Virus record (IMG/VR): IMGVR_UViG_3300030390_002309
Span: 58,409 to 122,408 of that record
From: a virus
DNA length: 64,000 bases
Direction: 5' to 3' (one strand)
Shown here: piece after piece, positions 52,164 through 62,563 of the stretch
How the letters are laid out: every line of letters starts with the position of its first letter
How positions within the stretch are numbered: the first letter of the stretch is position 1
Notes under the pieces: model-generated
What the model saw: the letters and a program-made list of their open reading frames with translations, nothing else
The model's database searches: none
What the model was told of the DNA's origin: nothing
Position numbers and translations under genes: made by a program

Positions 52164-52670
52164 TTAATTTATTTTGTAAATATTTCTATAATTTCTTTTT
52201 AATGAATTATCATCTAATCCATAACCTACCACCCATTCTTTATCAATTTCAAAACAAAAATGATCTACCGGTGGACTATCTTCTTTTCGTTTTAACAATG
52301 TAACAACTTTTACATCAGCTGGATGCATATCATTAACTTGTAATAATATTTCAAACATTGTAGCACCTGTATCGACTATATCATCTATAACATATACACG
52401 TTTACCTTTACAATGTATTTCTAAGTCTTTTGTAATTTTTACTCCTCCGGTGTTGTCTTTCCCATTATATGATTTTGCTCTAATAAAATCCATTTGTACA
52501 TCAATACCCATATCTTTCATTAAGTCTGCAAAAAATGCATATCCACCATTCAATACACAAATCATTACTGGAGGCAATAAGTTCCCAGAAGCTTTATGTT
52601 CTTCTGATATTGCATGTGCTAATGCTCTAACACGTCTTTCTATTTTATATTCCGGTATAAGTATTTCCAT
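52164..52670 (-). CDS. hypoxanthine/guanine phosphoribosyltransferase-like protein
   Basis: 168 residues. PPVMICVLNGGYAFFADL, the PRPP loop VYVIDDIVDTGATM, and LLKRKEDSPPVDHFCFEI with a final VVGYGLD match HPRT. It would salvage purines to GMP/IMP. Next to folE it may feed GTP into the 7-deazaguanine path. Inference. Confidence 0.87.
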   Translation of the reverse strand: MEILIPEYKIERRVRALAHAISEEHKASGNLLPPVMICVLNGGYAFFADLMKDMGIDVQMDFIRAKSYNGKDNTGGVKITKDLEIHCKGKRVYVIDDIVDTGATMFEILLQVNDMHPADVKVVTLLKRKEDSPPVDHFCFEIDKEWVVGYGLDDNSLKRNYRNIYKIN

Positions 52671-53329
52671 TAGTTATATCCTCTTATAAATTCATAATAC
52701 TCATTCCTTGTTGCCGGATCTTTTTTAAATGCACCAGTTAACTTACTTGTCTTCATACTTGCTCCTCCATGTTTAACTCCTCTACATTGTACACAATTAT
52801 GAGTTGCATCAATCATAACTGCAACGCCCATATTATCCTCAATAATTGCATCTACCGCATGATGAATGGCAACTGTTAATTGTTCTTGAATTGCGCCTCT
52901 TCTACCAAAATGTTCTACCAATCTATTTAATTTGGACAACCCAATTACATGACTATCTTTACCAGGAATATACGCAACATGTACTACACCCATAATAGTT
53001 TGATGATGATGAGAACACATACTTGTCAATGGAATACCACCTTCAAATACTATACCATCATATCCATCACTTGGAAATGTTGTTATTGCAGGCGGAGCTT
53101 CATATCTACCTGCCCATAAATCATTTACATATGCTTTAGCAACTCTAAATGGAGTTTTATCTGAATTAGGATCTTCTCTCCAATTCACTTTTAACGCATC
53201 TAAAAATTTACCAAATGCTAATTCTGCATCTGCAATCATTGCTAACTTTTCCTCTGCGGACAAAGGACGGCCTTCAGCTGCACCATTGGCATAACCTGCC
53301 TTTACTAATTCTATATTTACATCTTTCAT
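52670..53329 (-). CDS. folE: GTP cyclohydrolase I
   Basis: 219 residues. LTSMCSHHHQTIMGVVHVAYIPG (zinc Cys/His), GLSKLNRLVEHFGRR, QEQLT and CVQCRGVKHGGASM are FolE signatures. It makes dihydroneopterin triphosphate, the first step to preQ0 and relatives. One-base overlap with the HPRT gene. Confidence 0.95.
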   Translation of the reverse strand: MKDVNIELVKAGYANGAAEGRPLSAEEKLAMIADAELAFGKFLDALKVNWREDPNSDKTPFRVAKAYVNDLWAGRYEAPPAITTFPSDGYDGIVFEGGIPLTSMCSHHHQTIMGVVHVAYIPGKDSHVIGLSKLNRLVEHFGRRGAIQEQLTVAIHHAVDAIIEDNMGVAVMIDATHNCVQCRGVKHGGASMKTSKLTGAFKKDPATRNEYYEFIRGYN

Positions 53330-53347
53330 AATTCTTCAGTTTTATTA

Positions 53348-53668
53348 TTACGAATCACTTACTGATACCATTGCTATATCCGACTCTCGGACTAATACAT
53401 ATGCATCTTCTTCTAATTTAATTTGATTACCATTCTTACCACTCAATTTACTAACCGGAGCTAATACCACATCACCTTTTTTAATGGTCATTGGTATTCT
53501 ATCACCGGTTTGTGTAAATAAACCTGGACCTGCATCTATTACATCTGCATATCCATATACATCGTTTGTCGCTGTCAAGATAATACCTGACTTAGTTTTT
53601 GTTTGAGTTTCTTGTGCTTTTAATAAAAGCTGATCACCCATTGGTTTCATTTTCATTTTCTTCTCCAT
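53348..53668 (-). CDS. groES: GroES-like co-chaperonin
   Basis: 106 residues. MKPMGDQLLLKAQE, TKSGIILT, GYADVIDAGPG, IKKGDVVLAPVSK and AYVLVRESDI follow Cpn10. The mobile loop is T-KTKSGIIL. It pairs with the phage GroEL about 9 kb downstream. It overlaps the small gene upstream by 35 bases. Confidence 0.9.
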   Translation of the reverse strand: MEKKMKMKPMGDQLLLKAQETQTKTKSGIILTATNDVYGYADVIDAGPGLFTQTGDRIPMTIKKGDVVLAPVSKLSGKNGNQIKLEEDAYVLVRESDIAMVSVSDS

Positions 53669-53795
53669 TTTTTATTATTAAACGTAACTTATCAATTAAT
53701 ACTAATACATCATCTGGGTCCATTGTTATTGCACAACAAACTTCCACATTTTCTTCAATTATATCTAATATGTCTAATGCTTCTTTATACTCCAC
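53634..53795 (-). CDS. small hypothetical protein (53 residues), GTG start
   Basis: The ORF starts MEYKEALDILDIIEENVEVC with a GTG codon and ends NETNG. It bridges queE and groES, overlapping both. The helical acidic composition and good codon use argue for a real gene, but the GTG start and overlaps lower confidence. Confidence 0.45.
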   Translation of the reverse strand: MEYKEALDILDIIEENVEVCCAITMDPDDVLVLIDKLRLIIKNGEENENETNG

Positions 53796-54582
53796 GCTTT
53801 GTATCAAATGCTATTATATGATCTCTACCTGACATATTATATCCATGTACTGCTACCATTTCAAATACTAAAGGATACATTTCCATTAATGTATCTCTAG
53901 TATCACCAGCTGGCATTATATATGTTTTATTTTTAGGAATATCTAATTCAATTCTATAATCTTCTATTTCTTTAAGATTTTCAGCTGTACCATCCCATAC
54001 TGGCTTATAATGGTAATCATCATGAAATTCAATCATTTGTTTAATTGATTCTGTATTCAATCTATATCTATTATGAGTTTTAATCATTCTCTCATCTACC
54101 ACTTTACCACCAGGCGTAACAGCGCCCAATACAGGAACACTATTACTAAATTTCGGACTAATGGATAGTAAGCCCAATGGATAATCTGTTTCAACATATT
54201 TACTTCCTTCTGTTTCAATAGTAATTAATATTCCTCTTTCATTAGCAAAATGAGTTAATTCATTTACTAATGCAGCATGCATCGTAGGAGAACCACCAGT
54301 TAACATCATTTCTGTTATTTGTGGATTATCGTCATATATCTTAATAATATCATTAAAGGTAAATACACCTTTTTCTGGATGTATACTTGTATACCAACTA
54401 TCACACCAACCGCCTTCTCCAAAATAACATCTATGAGTACATCCTGTTGTTCTAACAGCTATTGTTGGTCTTCCAAACCTACTTCCTTCGGACTGGACAC
54501 ATCTATATACTTCTAATATAGGTAAGACCTTATCGTAATTTTCTATTCTTTTATTCACTATACATTGCACTATTTTTACCAT
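53785..54582 (-). CDS. queE: 7-carboxy-7-deazaguanine synthase (QueE-like radical SAM)
   Basis: 265 residues. EVYRCVQSEGSRFGRPTI and TTGCTHRCYFGEGGWCDSWY hold the cluster Cys residues, followed by MLTGGSPTMH (SAM binding) and IETEGSKY. The Cys spacing is CX3CX7C instead of the usual CX3CX2C, so the cluster loop has an insertion. It converts carboxytetrahydropterin to CDG. The start may instead be a GTG at 54558, nearer the fold. Confidence 0.88.
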   Translation of the reverse strand: MVKIVQCIVNKRIENYDKVLPILEVYRCVQSEGSRFGRPTIAVRTTGCTHRCYFGEGGWCDSWYTSIHPEKGVFTFNDIIKIYDDNPQITEMMLTGGSPTMHAALVNELTHFANERGILITIETEGSKYVETDYPLGLLSISPKFSNSVPVLGAVTPGGKVVDERMIKTHNRYRLNTESIKQMIEFHDDYHYKPVWDGTAENLKEIEDYRIELDIPKNKTYIMPAGDTRDTLMEMYPLVFEMVAVHGYNMSGRDHIIAFDTKRGV

Positions 54583-55012
54583 GCTCCATAAACTCTACTT
54601 GAGTTACCTTAACACGCTTATTAGTTTCTTCTTTTACAAAATTATTTAATTTGTTAAATAAAAATTCTGCAAACTTCTCTGCTCCTGTAGCATCTACTAT
54701 TCTTACTTGGGCAACTCCTGCCTGATCCATTATTTTAAATTCTTCTACATGTGGATCATCTGATGCTATAATCACAGTATGATCAAACATATAATCCATC
54801 CAAGTCTTTGGTTGCATGTCATCAATAAGAGTTTTGGCTCTTTTCATTCCTCCAAAATCCCAGACCCAATTTCTATGATCTAAATCTCCTTCGAATGTAA
54901 CTTTAAATGATACTCCATAACCATGTAAAAATCTACAATGGGTGTTTTTGGCTTTCCATTGTCTGAAACAACAACTAAATCCATCAAAAACTTTTGTACT
55001 TTTATATTTCAT
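54551..55012 (-). CDS. queD: 6-carboxy-tetrahydropterin synthase (QueD)
   Basis: 153 residues. CRFLHGYGVSFKV (zinc His and catalytic Cys region), WVWDFGGMK, MFDHTVII and FMEHGKNSAMYS match QueD. It makes the substrate of QueE. It overlaps queE by 32 bases and has a TTAGG-class promoter. Confidence 0.9.
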   Translation of the reverse strand: MKYKSTKVFDGFSCCFRQWKAKNTHCRFLHGYGVSFKVTFEGDLDHRNWVWDFGGMKRAKTLIDDMQPKTWMDYMFDHTVIIASDDPHVEEFKIMDQAGVAQVRIVDATGAEKFAEFLFNKLNNFVKEETNKRVKVTQVEFMEHGKNSAMYSE

Positions 55013-55030
55013 AACTTACCTTATTTTAAA

Positions 55031-55062
55031 TTAATATAAGAAATACTTTTCATATATCCTAA
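55031..55062 (-). promoter_or_regulatory. N20 promoter, TTAGG class
   Basis: TTAG (55062-55059), 20 bases, TATATTAA (55038-55031), with ATGAAAA in the spacer. It drives queD and probably queE, groES and folE. Confidence 0.65.
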
Positions 55063-55066
55063 TAAT

Positions 55067-55360
55067 TTAATGAGAATATGTCCAAGCAAAATAATATTTC
55101 TTGCCATGTAATAAATGTGATGCTGTATTATCATACTCTCCTGTAAAGTCTGACATATAATTTAACATCTCTGATTGGTCGTTAAATAATGTGAAGTTAT
55201 CCGGATATGGATATGCTTCTGCAAAAGGTTTACCTGAATTTTTTACCGACTTTTGACCTATGGTTTCAAATACCATTGTTCTTAAATATTCCTGATCATA
55301 TGAAGTTAACTTCTTCATATCAAATGTCAAATCTACTAATTTAAACTTAAAATTTCTCAT
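55067..55360 (-). CDS. hypothetical protein
   Basis: 97 residues. FKFKLVDLTFDMKKLTSYDQEYLRTMVFETIG at the start and LLHGKKYYFAWTYSH at the end. Not recognised. It stands alone between two promoters, which suggests a separately regulated early gene. Confidence 0.6.
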   Translation of the reverse strand: MRNFKFKLVDLTFDMKKLTSYDQEYLRTMVFETIGQKSVKNSGKPFAEAYPYPDNFTLFNDQSEMLNYMSDFTGEYDNTASHLLHGKKYYFAWTYSH

Positions 55361-55382
55361 ATAACTATTTTTTTATTTATTA

Positions 55383-55414
55383 TAAATATAACTAATTTTT
55401 TGCAAACGCACAAA
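55383..55414 (-). promoter_or_regulatory. N20 promoter, TTTG class
   Basis: TTTG (55414-55411), 20 bases, TATATTTA (55390-55383). The ATG at 55360 is 22 bases downstream. Confidence 0.6.
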
Positions 55415-55433
55415 TATTTATGCCTTTTTTTTT

Positions 55434-55904
55434 CTAAAAATCTCCTGGTGCTACTTGGAAACAATCTAGTCCATTTTCTCTCCACATCTTAACAACTTTA
55501 TCTCTATCATCAAAGACACATACAATATTATCCTTTTTATCATCAGGCCAAAGATCATCTAACCAACCTTGTTTTAACTTATCATCTGGCATGAATTTCC
55601 ATGGATGACTAGTTGGACGTAATTTTAAAACATCAAATGGAACATTATGTTTATTTAACCAATTTGTAGTTACTTGTTTTGTTGCTTTACTTCTTCCTGA
55701 TAATATTGCTATCTTATGTCCGGAAGATGATAATACACGAGCCATTTCTATTACAGATTCTTTTGGCTCATCTGTTTCGACTAATATAGATGAAAAGAAT
55801 ATATCCCAATCCATCTTACCGTTATCCTTAACTGCTAACTTTCTTCTGTTTTCGATGTCGGCTAATGTGCCGTCCAAATCGAATATAATCCATTTATCTT
55901 TCAT
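55434..55904 (-). CDS. polynucleotide 3'-phosphatase-like HAD protein (T4 Pnk C-domain)
   Basis: 156 residues. IIFDLDGTLADIENRR, ILSGRSKAT, FMPDDKLKQGWLDDL and CVFDDRDKVVKMWRENGLDCFQVAPGDF match the phosphatase half of T4 polynucleotide kinase. No kinase domain is present. It likely cleans 3'-phosphate ends in nucleic-acid repair. The ATG at 55904 follows the upstream stop. Confidence 0.85.
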   Translation of the reverse strand: MKDKWIIFDLDGTLADIENRRKLAVKDNGKMDWDIFFSSILVETDEPKESVIEMARVLSSSGHKIAILSGRSKATKQVTTNWLNKHNVPFDVLKLRPTSHPWKFMPDDKLKQGWLDDLWPDDKKDNIVCVFDDRDKVVKMWRENGLDCFQVAPGDF

Positions 55905-55905
55905 A

Positions 55906-56184
55906 TTATACAAATACTGGTTGAATCATTGTTTTTGGAACATTAAATGTACTACCATCAAATTTAACTTTACATTTAACATTATTTACTTTAAGTATCG
56001 TTCCAATCATTCCAGCTACTCTAGGCGAATCAACTTCACATTTCATACCTACTCTTAGGCCTGGTGCCTTCAATTGGATTAAGTTATTAATTGTTCCTTG
56101 TAATTCTCTTAACTCATCCATAGAAATACAAGAATGATTTAATTGCTTAATAATTTCTTGGATCATGTTCTTTTCTTTTATCAT
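55906..56184 (-). CDS. small KOW-like phage protein
   Basis: 92 residues. A helical start is followed by LRVGMKCEVDSPRVAGMIGTILKVNNVKCKVKF, a KOW/SH3-like strand set, then FNVPKTMIQPV. Seen in other phages as a hypothetical. An internal ATG at 56166 is an alternative start. Confidence 0.6.
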   Translation of the reverse strand: MIKEKNMIQEIIKQLNHSCISMDELRELQGTINNLIQLKAPGLRVGMKCEVDSPRVAGMIGTILKVNNVKCKVKFDGSTFNVPKTMIQPVFV

Positions 56185-56243
56185 TTTTTATTTTTTAATT
56201 TAGGTCATTTTATGGCTTGACCTCTTACCTTTTTATTCTTATA

Positions 56244-56275
56244 TAAAGATAAGAAAAATATTTCAATTAGGCAAA
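56244..56275 (-). promoter_or_regulatory. N20 promoter, TTTG class
   Basis: TTTG (56275-56272), 20 bases, TATCTTTA (56251-56244). Nearly identical to the copies at 13064, 42069 and 56773. Confidence 0.68.
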
Positions 56276-56291
56276 TCTTTTTGAAGCTTTT

Positions 56292-56516
56292 TTACCCATA
56301 TGCTTTAGGCGATGGCATGCCGGAGTAATGACACCAATCATCTACATTAAGCTCAACTTCTCTAGTTAATATAATTCCTTTCTTTGATAACTTTTCTTGC
56401 ATTTGTTTATACGTACCAGATATGTTATAGTATTTACCAACATCTTTCTTATAAGTAAATATTTCTTGACCTTTTTGATCAACAACATAATATGGACCAG
56501 AATAGCCTCTTTTCAT
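56292..56516 (-). CDS. small hypothetical protein
   Basis: 74 residues. GYSGPYYVVDQKGQEIFTYKKDVGKYYNISGT at the start, then a helical part ending VDDWCHYSGMPSPKAYG. Beta-rich; not recognised. Confidence 0.58.
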   Translation of the reverse strand: MKRGYSGPYYVVDQKGQEIFTYKKDVGKYYNISGTYKQMQEKLSKKGIILTREVELNVDDWCHYSGMPSPKAYG

Positions 56517-56749
56517 ATTTCTAATTGTTTTTCCATATTTTCTATAGATATAATTGATCTTTTAAAGGTATCATTGTCCATACTAGTCATTGCCTGGAAT
56601 GTTCCGGCTTGGGCCGGCCATTCATTTTCATATTTTTTAATTGTACCTTCGATATCATTTCCTTCCATTCTGAATTTTAAATCGCTCTTTAAAAACTTAA
56701 GATCCGTCTTTAAACTTTGAATCACATTTATTAGTTCGTTCTTTGTCAT
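56513..56749 (-). CDS. small coiled-coil protein
   Basis: 78 residues, almost fully helical with heptads at about 5-30 and 58-78. NEWPAQAGTFQAM links the two. Function unknown. It overlaps the next gene by 4 bases. Confidence 0.58.
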   Translation of the reverse strand: MTKNELINVIQSLKTDLKFLKSDLKFRMEGNDIEGTIKKYENEWPAQAGTFQAMTSMDNDTFKRSIISIENMEKQLEI

Positions 56750-56772
56750 ATTTTCTACTTTTTATTTATATA

Positions 56773-56804
56773 TAAAGATAAGGAAAATATTTCAATTAGG
56801 CAAA
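56773..56804 (-). promoter_or_regulatory. N20 promoter, TTTG class
   Basis: TTTG (56804-56801), 20 bases, TATCTTTA (56780-56773). The ATG at 56749 is 23 bases downstream. Confidence 0.68.
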
Positions 56805-56809
56805 TCTTT

Positions 56810-58820
<2,011 letters not shown>

Positions 58821-58850
58821 GTCTTCCTTTTTTTATTTAATTTATAATGT

Positions 58851-58873
58851 AAAAATGTAGCTCTTATGGCTAC
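58851..58873 (-). terminator. weak intrinsic-terminator-like or attenuator hairpin in the nrdJ leader
   Basis: GTAGC/GCTAC stem with a 7-base loop (58873-58857), followed by ATTTTT on the minus strand. The stem is only 5 bp. Its place between a -10-like box (58903-58896) and the ATG suggests an attenuator or a weak stop. Confidence 0.4.
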
Positions 58874-58895
58874 GTAAAACAACTAATTTCCTATA

Positions 58896-58903
58896 TAAAT
58901 ATA
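58896..58903 (-). promoter_or_regulatory. possible -10-only promoter for nrdJ
   Basis: TATATTTA on the minus strand without TTTG or TTAGG 20 bases upstream (CGAC there). It could be a late-type start or a chance AT match. Confidence 0.3.
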
Positions 58904-58951
58904 CACTGAGTGCATATGCAAGGGTCGTTTATGTAACTTTTTCTTATCTTT

Positions 58952-60307
58952 TTACTCAAAGCCTTCAGATTGTGTTTCTTGATACTTCCTAGCTAACATT
59001 TGTCTAGCCATATCATTACCATTATCCATTTGCTTTTGAGTATCTCTACCGCCTACTGACGTATCTGTATAAATATTAAATTGACCATTTGATGTATTCA
59101 TTTTACTTGGCAATGTAATTCCATCAGGTCCAAATCTATTTTTTATAACATGCCATCTTCCTGTACCTGCTAACTTGTCTTGAACCTTTCTAGATAATGA
59201 TAATACAAAATCAGCAACCATTACTTTACCATATGACTCAGATACTTTACTAGCATCAATTACATCTTCTTCTAAGGCCGATCTATTTGCTTGAGATGCT
59301 GTCCAAACTGGTATTTCATATTCTCCTGCCATACCTCTCAAGTCTTCATATATACCTTCAAGTTCATGTCGTTTTTCTTGTCCATGGCCTCTTAACAAAT
59401 CTGCATAGTCAACTATAATCACATCTGGTTTCTTATCTTGCATTATACATTTTTCAACATGTGCTCTAATACCCATTACTGATACAGATTTTGTTGGATA
59501 ATGTTTAATGATCAATTCACCTTTCAATTTAGATAACTGTTCTTTTATATCTTCTTGATAATGTTTTAAATTTTGATTTGCAATACCTGTAATAACTGAA
59601 TCATATCTCAATCCAACATATGCTTCATTTAGCTCTAATGTATAATGAACAACTGTTTTACCTTGTTTGATTAGATGAGCTCCAACATTCATTAATGCCC
59701 ATGACTTACCAATACCTGCAGGTGCCACCATTACCCCTAATTCGCCTTTACCTAAACCACCATCAGTTAATTCATTGATAACATCCCATGGAGTTTCTTG
59801 TACAAACCGTACGGCCTCTGTATACCTTGCGTCTATATCTGTCATATAATCATGACCAATATCTTTATCAGCTCCTGCTTTCAAAGCATTATCAACAGTT
59901 GCTTTAATGCCGTCATAATCACCTTGTTTAAGTAATTCAACTGATCCTAATATAGCTTTTTTGATTTCTTGATTCTTACAGAAATCCATTGCTTGATCTT
60001 TTATATATGTTAGATCACTTGACTCTGTATACTTCCATGCATCTTTTAAATGAGCTACTACCTGATCTTTTAGTACGTCTTGTTCAACCTTTTCAAGTTT
60101 CACTTTCATTACTTCTAATGTAGGCGAGGCATTGTATTCTTTTTGGTATTCTAATATTGTAGACACAATCCATTCATTTGCATCTGATTCAAAGTATTTC
60201 GGACTAAGTATATCTGAAATTTGTTGTAGAAATGATTTATCTACTAACAAACCTGTTATAACTTTAATCTGAAATGCGTATCCGTAACTACTTAATCTAT
60301 CTGTCAT
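58952..60307 (-). CDS. gp41: replicative DNA helicase (T4 gp41/DnaB-like)
   Basis: 451 residues. Helical N-terminal part (about 1-150), then a RecA-like domain with Walker A APAGIGKSW (about 205), VVHYTLELNE, Walker B VIIVDYADLLRG and WTASQANRSA. It unwinds DNA at the phage fork. The -10 box of its TTAGG promoter ends 3 bases before the ATG. Confidence 0.92.
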   Translation of the reverse strand: MTDRLSSYGYAFQIKVITGLLVDKSFLQQISDILSPKYFESDANEWIVSTILEYQKEYNASPTLEVMKVKLEKVEQDVLKDQVVAHLKDAWKYTESSDLTYIKDQAMDFCKNQEIKKAILGSVELLKQGDYDGIKATVDNALKAGADKDIGHDYMTDIDARYTEAVRFVQETPWDVINELTDGGLGKGELGVMVAPAGIGKSWALMNVGAHLIKQGKTVVHYTLELNEAYVGLRYDSVITGIANQNLKHYQEDIKEQLSKLKGELIIKHYPTKSVSVMGIRAHVEKCIMQDKKPDVIIVDYADLLRGHGQEKRHELEGIYEDLRGMAGEYEIPVWTASQANRSALEEDVIDASKVSESYGKVMVADFVLSLSRKVQDKLAGTGRWHVIKNRFGPDGITLPSKMNTSNGQFNIYTDTSVGGRDTQKQMDNGNDMARQMLARKYQETQSEGFE

Positions 60308-60310
60308 ATT

Positions 60311-60342
60311 TAATTATAATAAATCTTTTTCATATAACCTAA
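60311..60342 (-). promoter_or_regulatory. N20 promoter, TTAGG class
   Basis: TTAG (60342-60339), 20 bases, TATAATTA (60318-60311). The ATG at 60307 follows after 3 bases, so the mRNA is probably leaderless. Confidence 0.6.
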
Positions 60343-61397
60343 TCTTTACCCATCGAAGCAAACGCATTTAATGAATTGAATGAATTCTTTAACCATGAAT
60401 CTAAATCTTTTATTACTGTATACATTTTATCAGCCATAAACATTTTCTTAAATTCATAAGTATTAAGTTTGTCTATATTACGTTGCATTGCATCTAGAGT
60501 TACCATTTTAGCTCCTCCATGTATATCAACTTCTTGCAATTGCATAAGTTTATAATTAAGATCTAATAATTCTTCATTTTCTGAAACTAGTGTATGTACT
60601 TTATATTTCTTATCAACATTGTTAGCATGTTCAACTAATTCTCTAACTGTCAATACTCTATCTTCAGTAAACATAGGAAAATGTTTAAGTAGACTTTTAG
60701 GACCAACACCTTTAAGGCCTGGTATATTATCCGACTTATCACCAATAAAAGAACGATACAGTAAGTAATTCTTAGGACTAAACCCAAATTCTTCTAGCAT
60801 CACACTTGGGGTATACATCTTCTTTTTTACGGGGCTCCATACTGTAATTCTGTTATTTACTAATTGTAAAAAGTCTCTATCTGTTGAACAAATAGTAACT
60901 CTATTTTCATCCTTAGTATATATTTCATTTGCAATATAAGCCATTATATCATCCGCCTCTACATTGTCTATTGATAATGTAGTAATAGGCAAACAATTTA
61001 GATATTGTACCATCCTACCAAATTGCTTTTTCATAGATTCAGATTCGTCTTGCAATGTTGCAAACTCCTGATACCTATTAAATGCTGTTTTAGTAGCCCT
61101 ATTGGCTTTATATTCCGGAAACATTGCCTTCCTACGTACAGACCCACCTTTGCCATCAAATACAATTACACATCTAGTTGGCTTTATTTTACGGATAACG
61201 GCGGCAACAGATCTTAAAAAACCTGTTACGCCGCCAATATGTAATCCGTCGTCATTAAGAGCAGGGACGGCTGAAAACACTCTAATGAATGTATTCAGAC
61301 CGTCGATCACTAAAAGATGGCTGTCCTTACTTGATCCTTTACCTAACTCTCTTTCCCTTTCTACTTCTTGTAGTATATCAAAAAAACGTCCTTTCAT
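60339..61397 (-). CDS. 5'-3' exonuclease / RNase H (FEN-like)
   Basis: 352 residues. LLVIDGLNTFIRVF, CVIVFDGKGGSVRRKAMFPEYKANR, DNVEADDIMAYIA, ICSTDRDFLQLV and FIGDKSDNIPGLKGVGPKSLLK hold the metal Asp residues and helix-hairpin-helix. In T4 this enzyme removes RNA primers. Close spacing to uvsX. Confidence 0.9.
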   Translation of the reverse strand: MKGRFFDILQEVERERELGKGSSKDSHLLVIDGLNTFIRVFSAVPALNDDGLHIGGVTGFLRSVAAVIRKIKPTRCVIVFDGKGGSVRRKAMFPEYKANRATKTAFNRYQEFATLQDESESMKKQFGRMVQYLNCLPITTLSIDNVEADDIMAYIANEIYTKDENRVTICSTDRDFLQLVNNRITVWSPVKKKMYTPSVMLEEFGFSPKNYLLYRSFIGDKSDNIPGLKGVGPKSLLKHFPMFTEDRVLTVRELVEHANNVDKKYKVHTLVSENEELLDLNYKLMQLQEVDIHGGAKMVTLDAMQRNIDKLNTYEFKKMFMADKMYTVIKDLDSWLKNSFNSLNAFASMGKD

Positions 61398-61399
61398 TG

Positions 61400-62551
61400 T
61401 TAACTTTCTTCGTTAACAAAGTCCTCAGTAATCTCAACATCATCTATTCCAAAATCCTCGCCTGGTTTATATCTAAGAATATAAGCATCACATATCTGTG
61501 AATAGATTTCATCTTTAAGTCCATCTAGTTCTTCCATCTTCTTTTCAAAATCTTTTGATAAGAATTTTACTTCCGAACCATCTTTTCTTGTAAATGTATA
61601 CCATGCACCTGCAGTGCCTACTAACTTAAATTGCTTCATAACATTAAGCCAACCACCGTAATTATCAATTCCTGATTCAAAATAGATATCATAATCAATA
61701 GTTTTTAGTGGTGGACCCATTCTGTTTTTAACCACTTGGCATCTAGTCTTAATTCCGATAGCCTGATCGACACCGTCCTTTTTAACTTTAATTTGACCAA
61801 CTGATTTGAGTCGTAACCTTACCGAAGCGTGAAATGGAATTGCTTTACCACCTGATGTAGTATAAGGGTCTCCAAATGCTACCCCTAGTCTAGTTCGTAA
61901 TTGATTTGTGAATATTAAACAAATTTTGTTACGGCCAATCATATTGGTAAGCTTTCGCATACCTTTTGATAATATAATAGCTTTACTTGTCGCATAACCA
62001 TCCTTATCAAATTCTTTAGCCATTTCAATTTTTGTAGAAGCTCCCATTACAGAATCTACTACGATTGTTACCAATCTATCTTTGTTTGATTCACGAATCT
62101 TTACAACTATACTTTCGATAGCTTCGAAAATGTCTTCAATTGTTTCTAAAGGGACATATAACATCTTATTCAGATCAAGTCCTATTGCTTCTAAAAACTC
62201 TCTACTTATTGCATTTTCGGTATCTATATAAACAGCTAATCCGCCTGCCTTTTGACAATTGGCAAGTGCATGTGCTGCTAATAATGATTTTCCTGATGCT
62301 TCTAATCCTGTAATTTCAGATATTCTACCGATCGGAAATCCACCTTCTTCACGATTTGAAATTGCAAGATCAAGCATTGATGAGCCACTTCCAACCCATC
62401 CTTTTACTTCACTTGGGGCCTTAGTATCTCCGTCTAAGAAAAATGCAGTTTGATATCCTGTATTCTTAAACTTCTTATTAAGACCATCTGCTAGCTCAAC
62501 CGCTAGACTGTCTTGAAGCTCGCTTTTCGTATTTGCTTTTGCTTTCGCCAT
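61400..62551 (-). CDS. uvsX: RecA/UvsX recombinase
   Basis: 383 residues. Walker A GLEASGKSL (about 65), VYIDTENA, VTIVVDSVMG (Walker B), and FTNQLRTRLGVAFGDPYTTSGGKAIPFHAS with L2-type Gln. It drives strand exchange and replication restart. The acidic C-terminus (DDVEITEDFVNEES) is typical. Confidence 0.95.
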   Translation of the reverse strand: MAKAKANTKSELQDSLAVELADGLNKKFKNTGYQTAFFLDGDTKAPSEVKGWVGSGSSMLDLAISNREEGGFPIGRISEITGLEASGKSLLAAHALANCQKAGGLAVYIDTENAISREFLEAIGLDLNKMLYVPLETIEDIFEAIESIVVKIRESNKDRLVTIVVDSVMGASTKIEMAKEFDKDGYATSKAIILSKGMRKLTNMIGRNKICLIFTNQLRTRLGVAFGDPYTTSGGKAIPFHASVRLRLKSVGQIKVKKDGVDQAIGIKTRCQVVKNRMGPPLKTIDYDIYFESGIDNYGGWLNVMKQFKLVGTAGAWYTFTRKDGSEVKFLSKDFEKKMEELDGLKDEIYSQICDAYILRYKPGEDFGIDDVEITEDFVNEES

Positions 62552-62563
62552 ATGTAACTTTTT

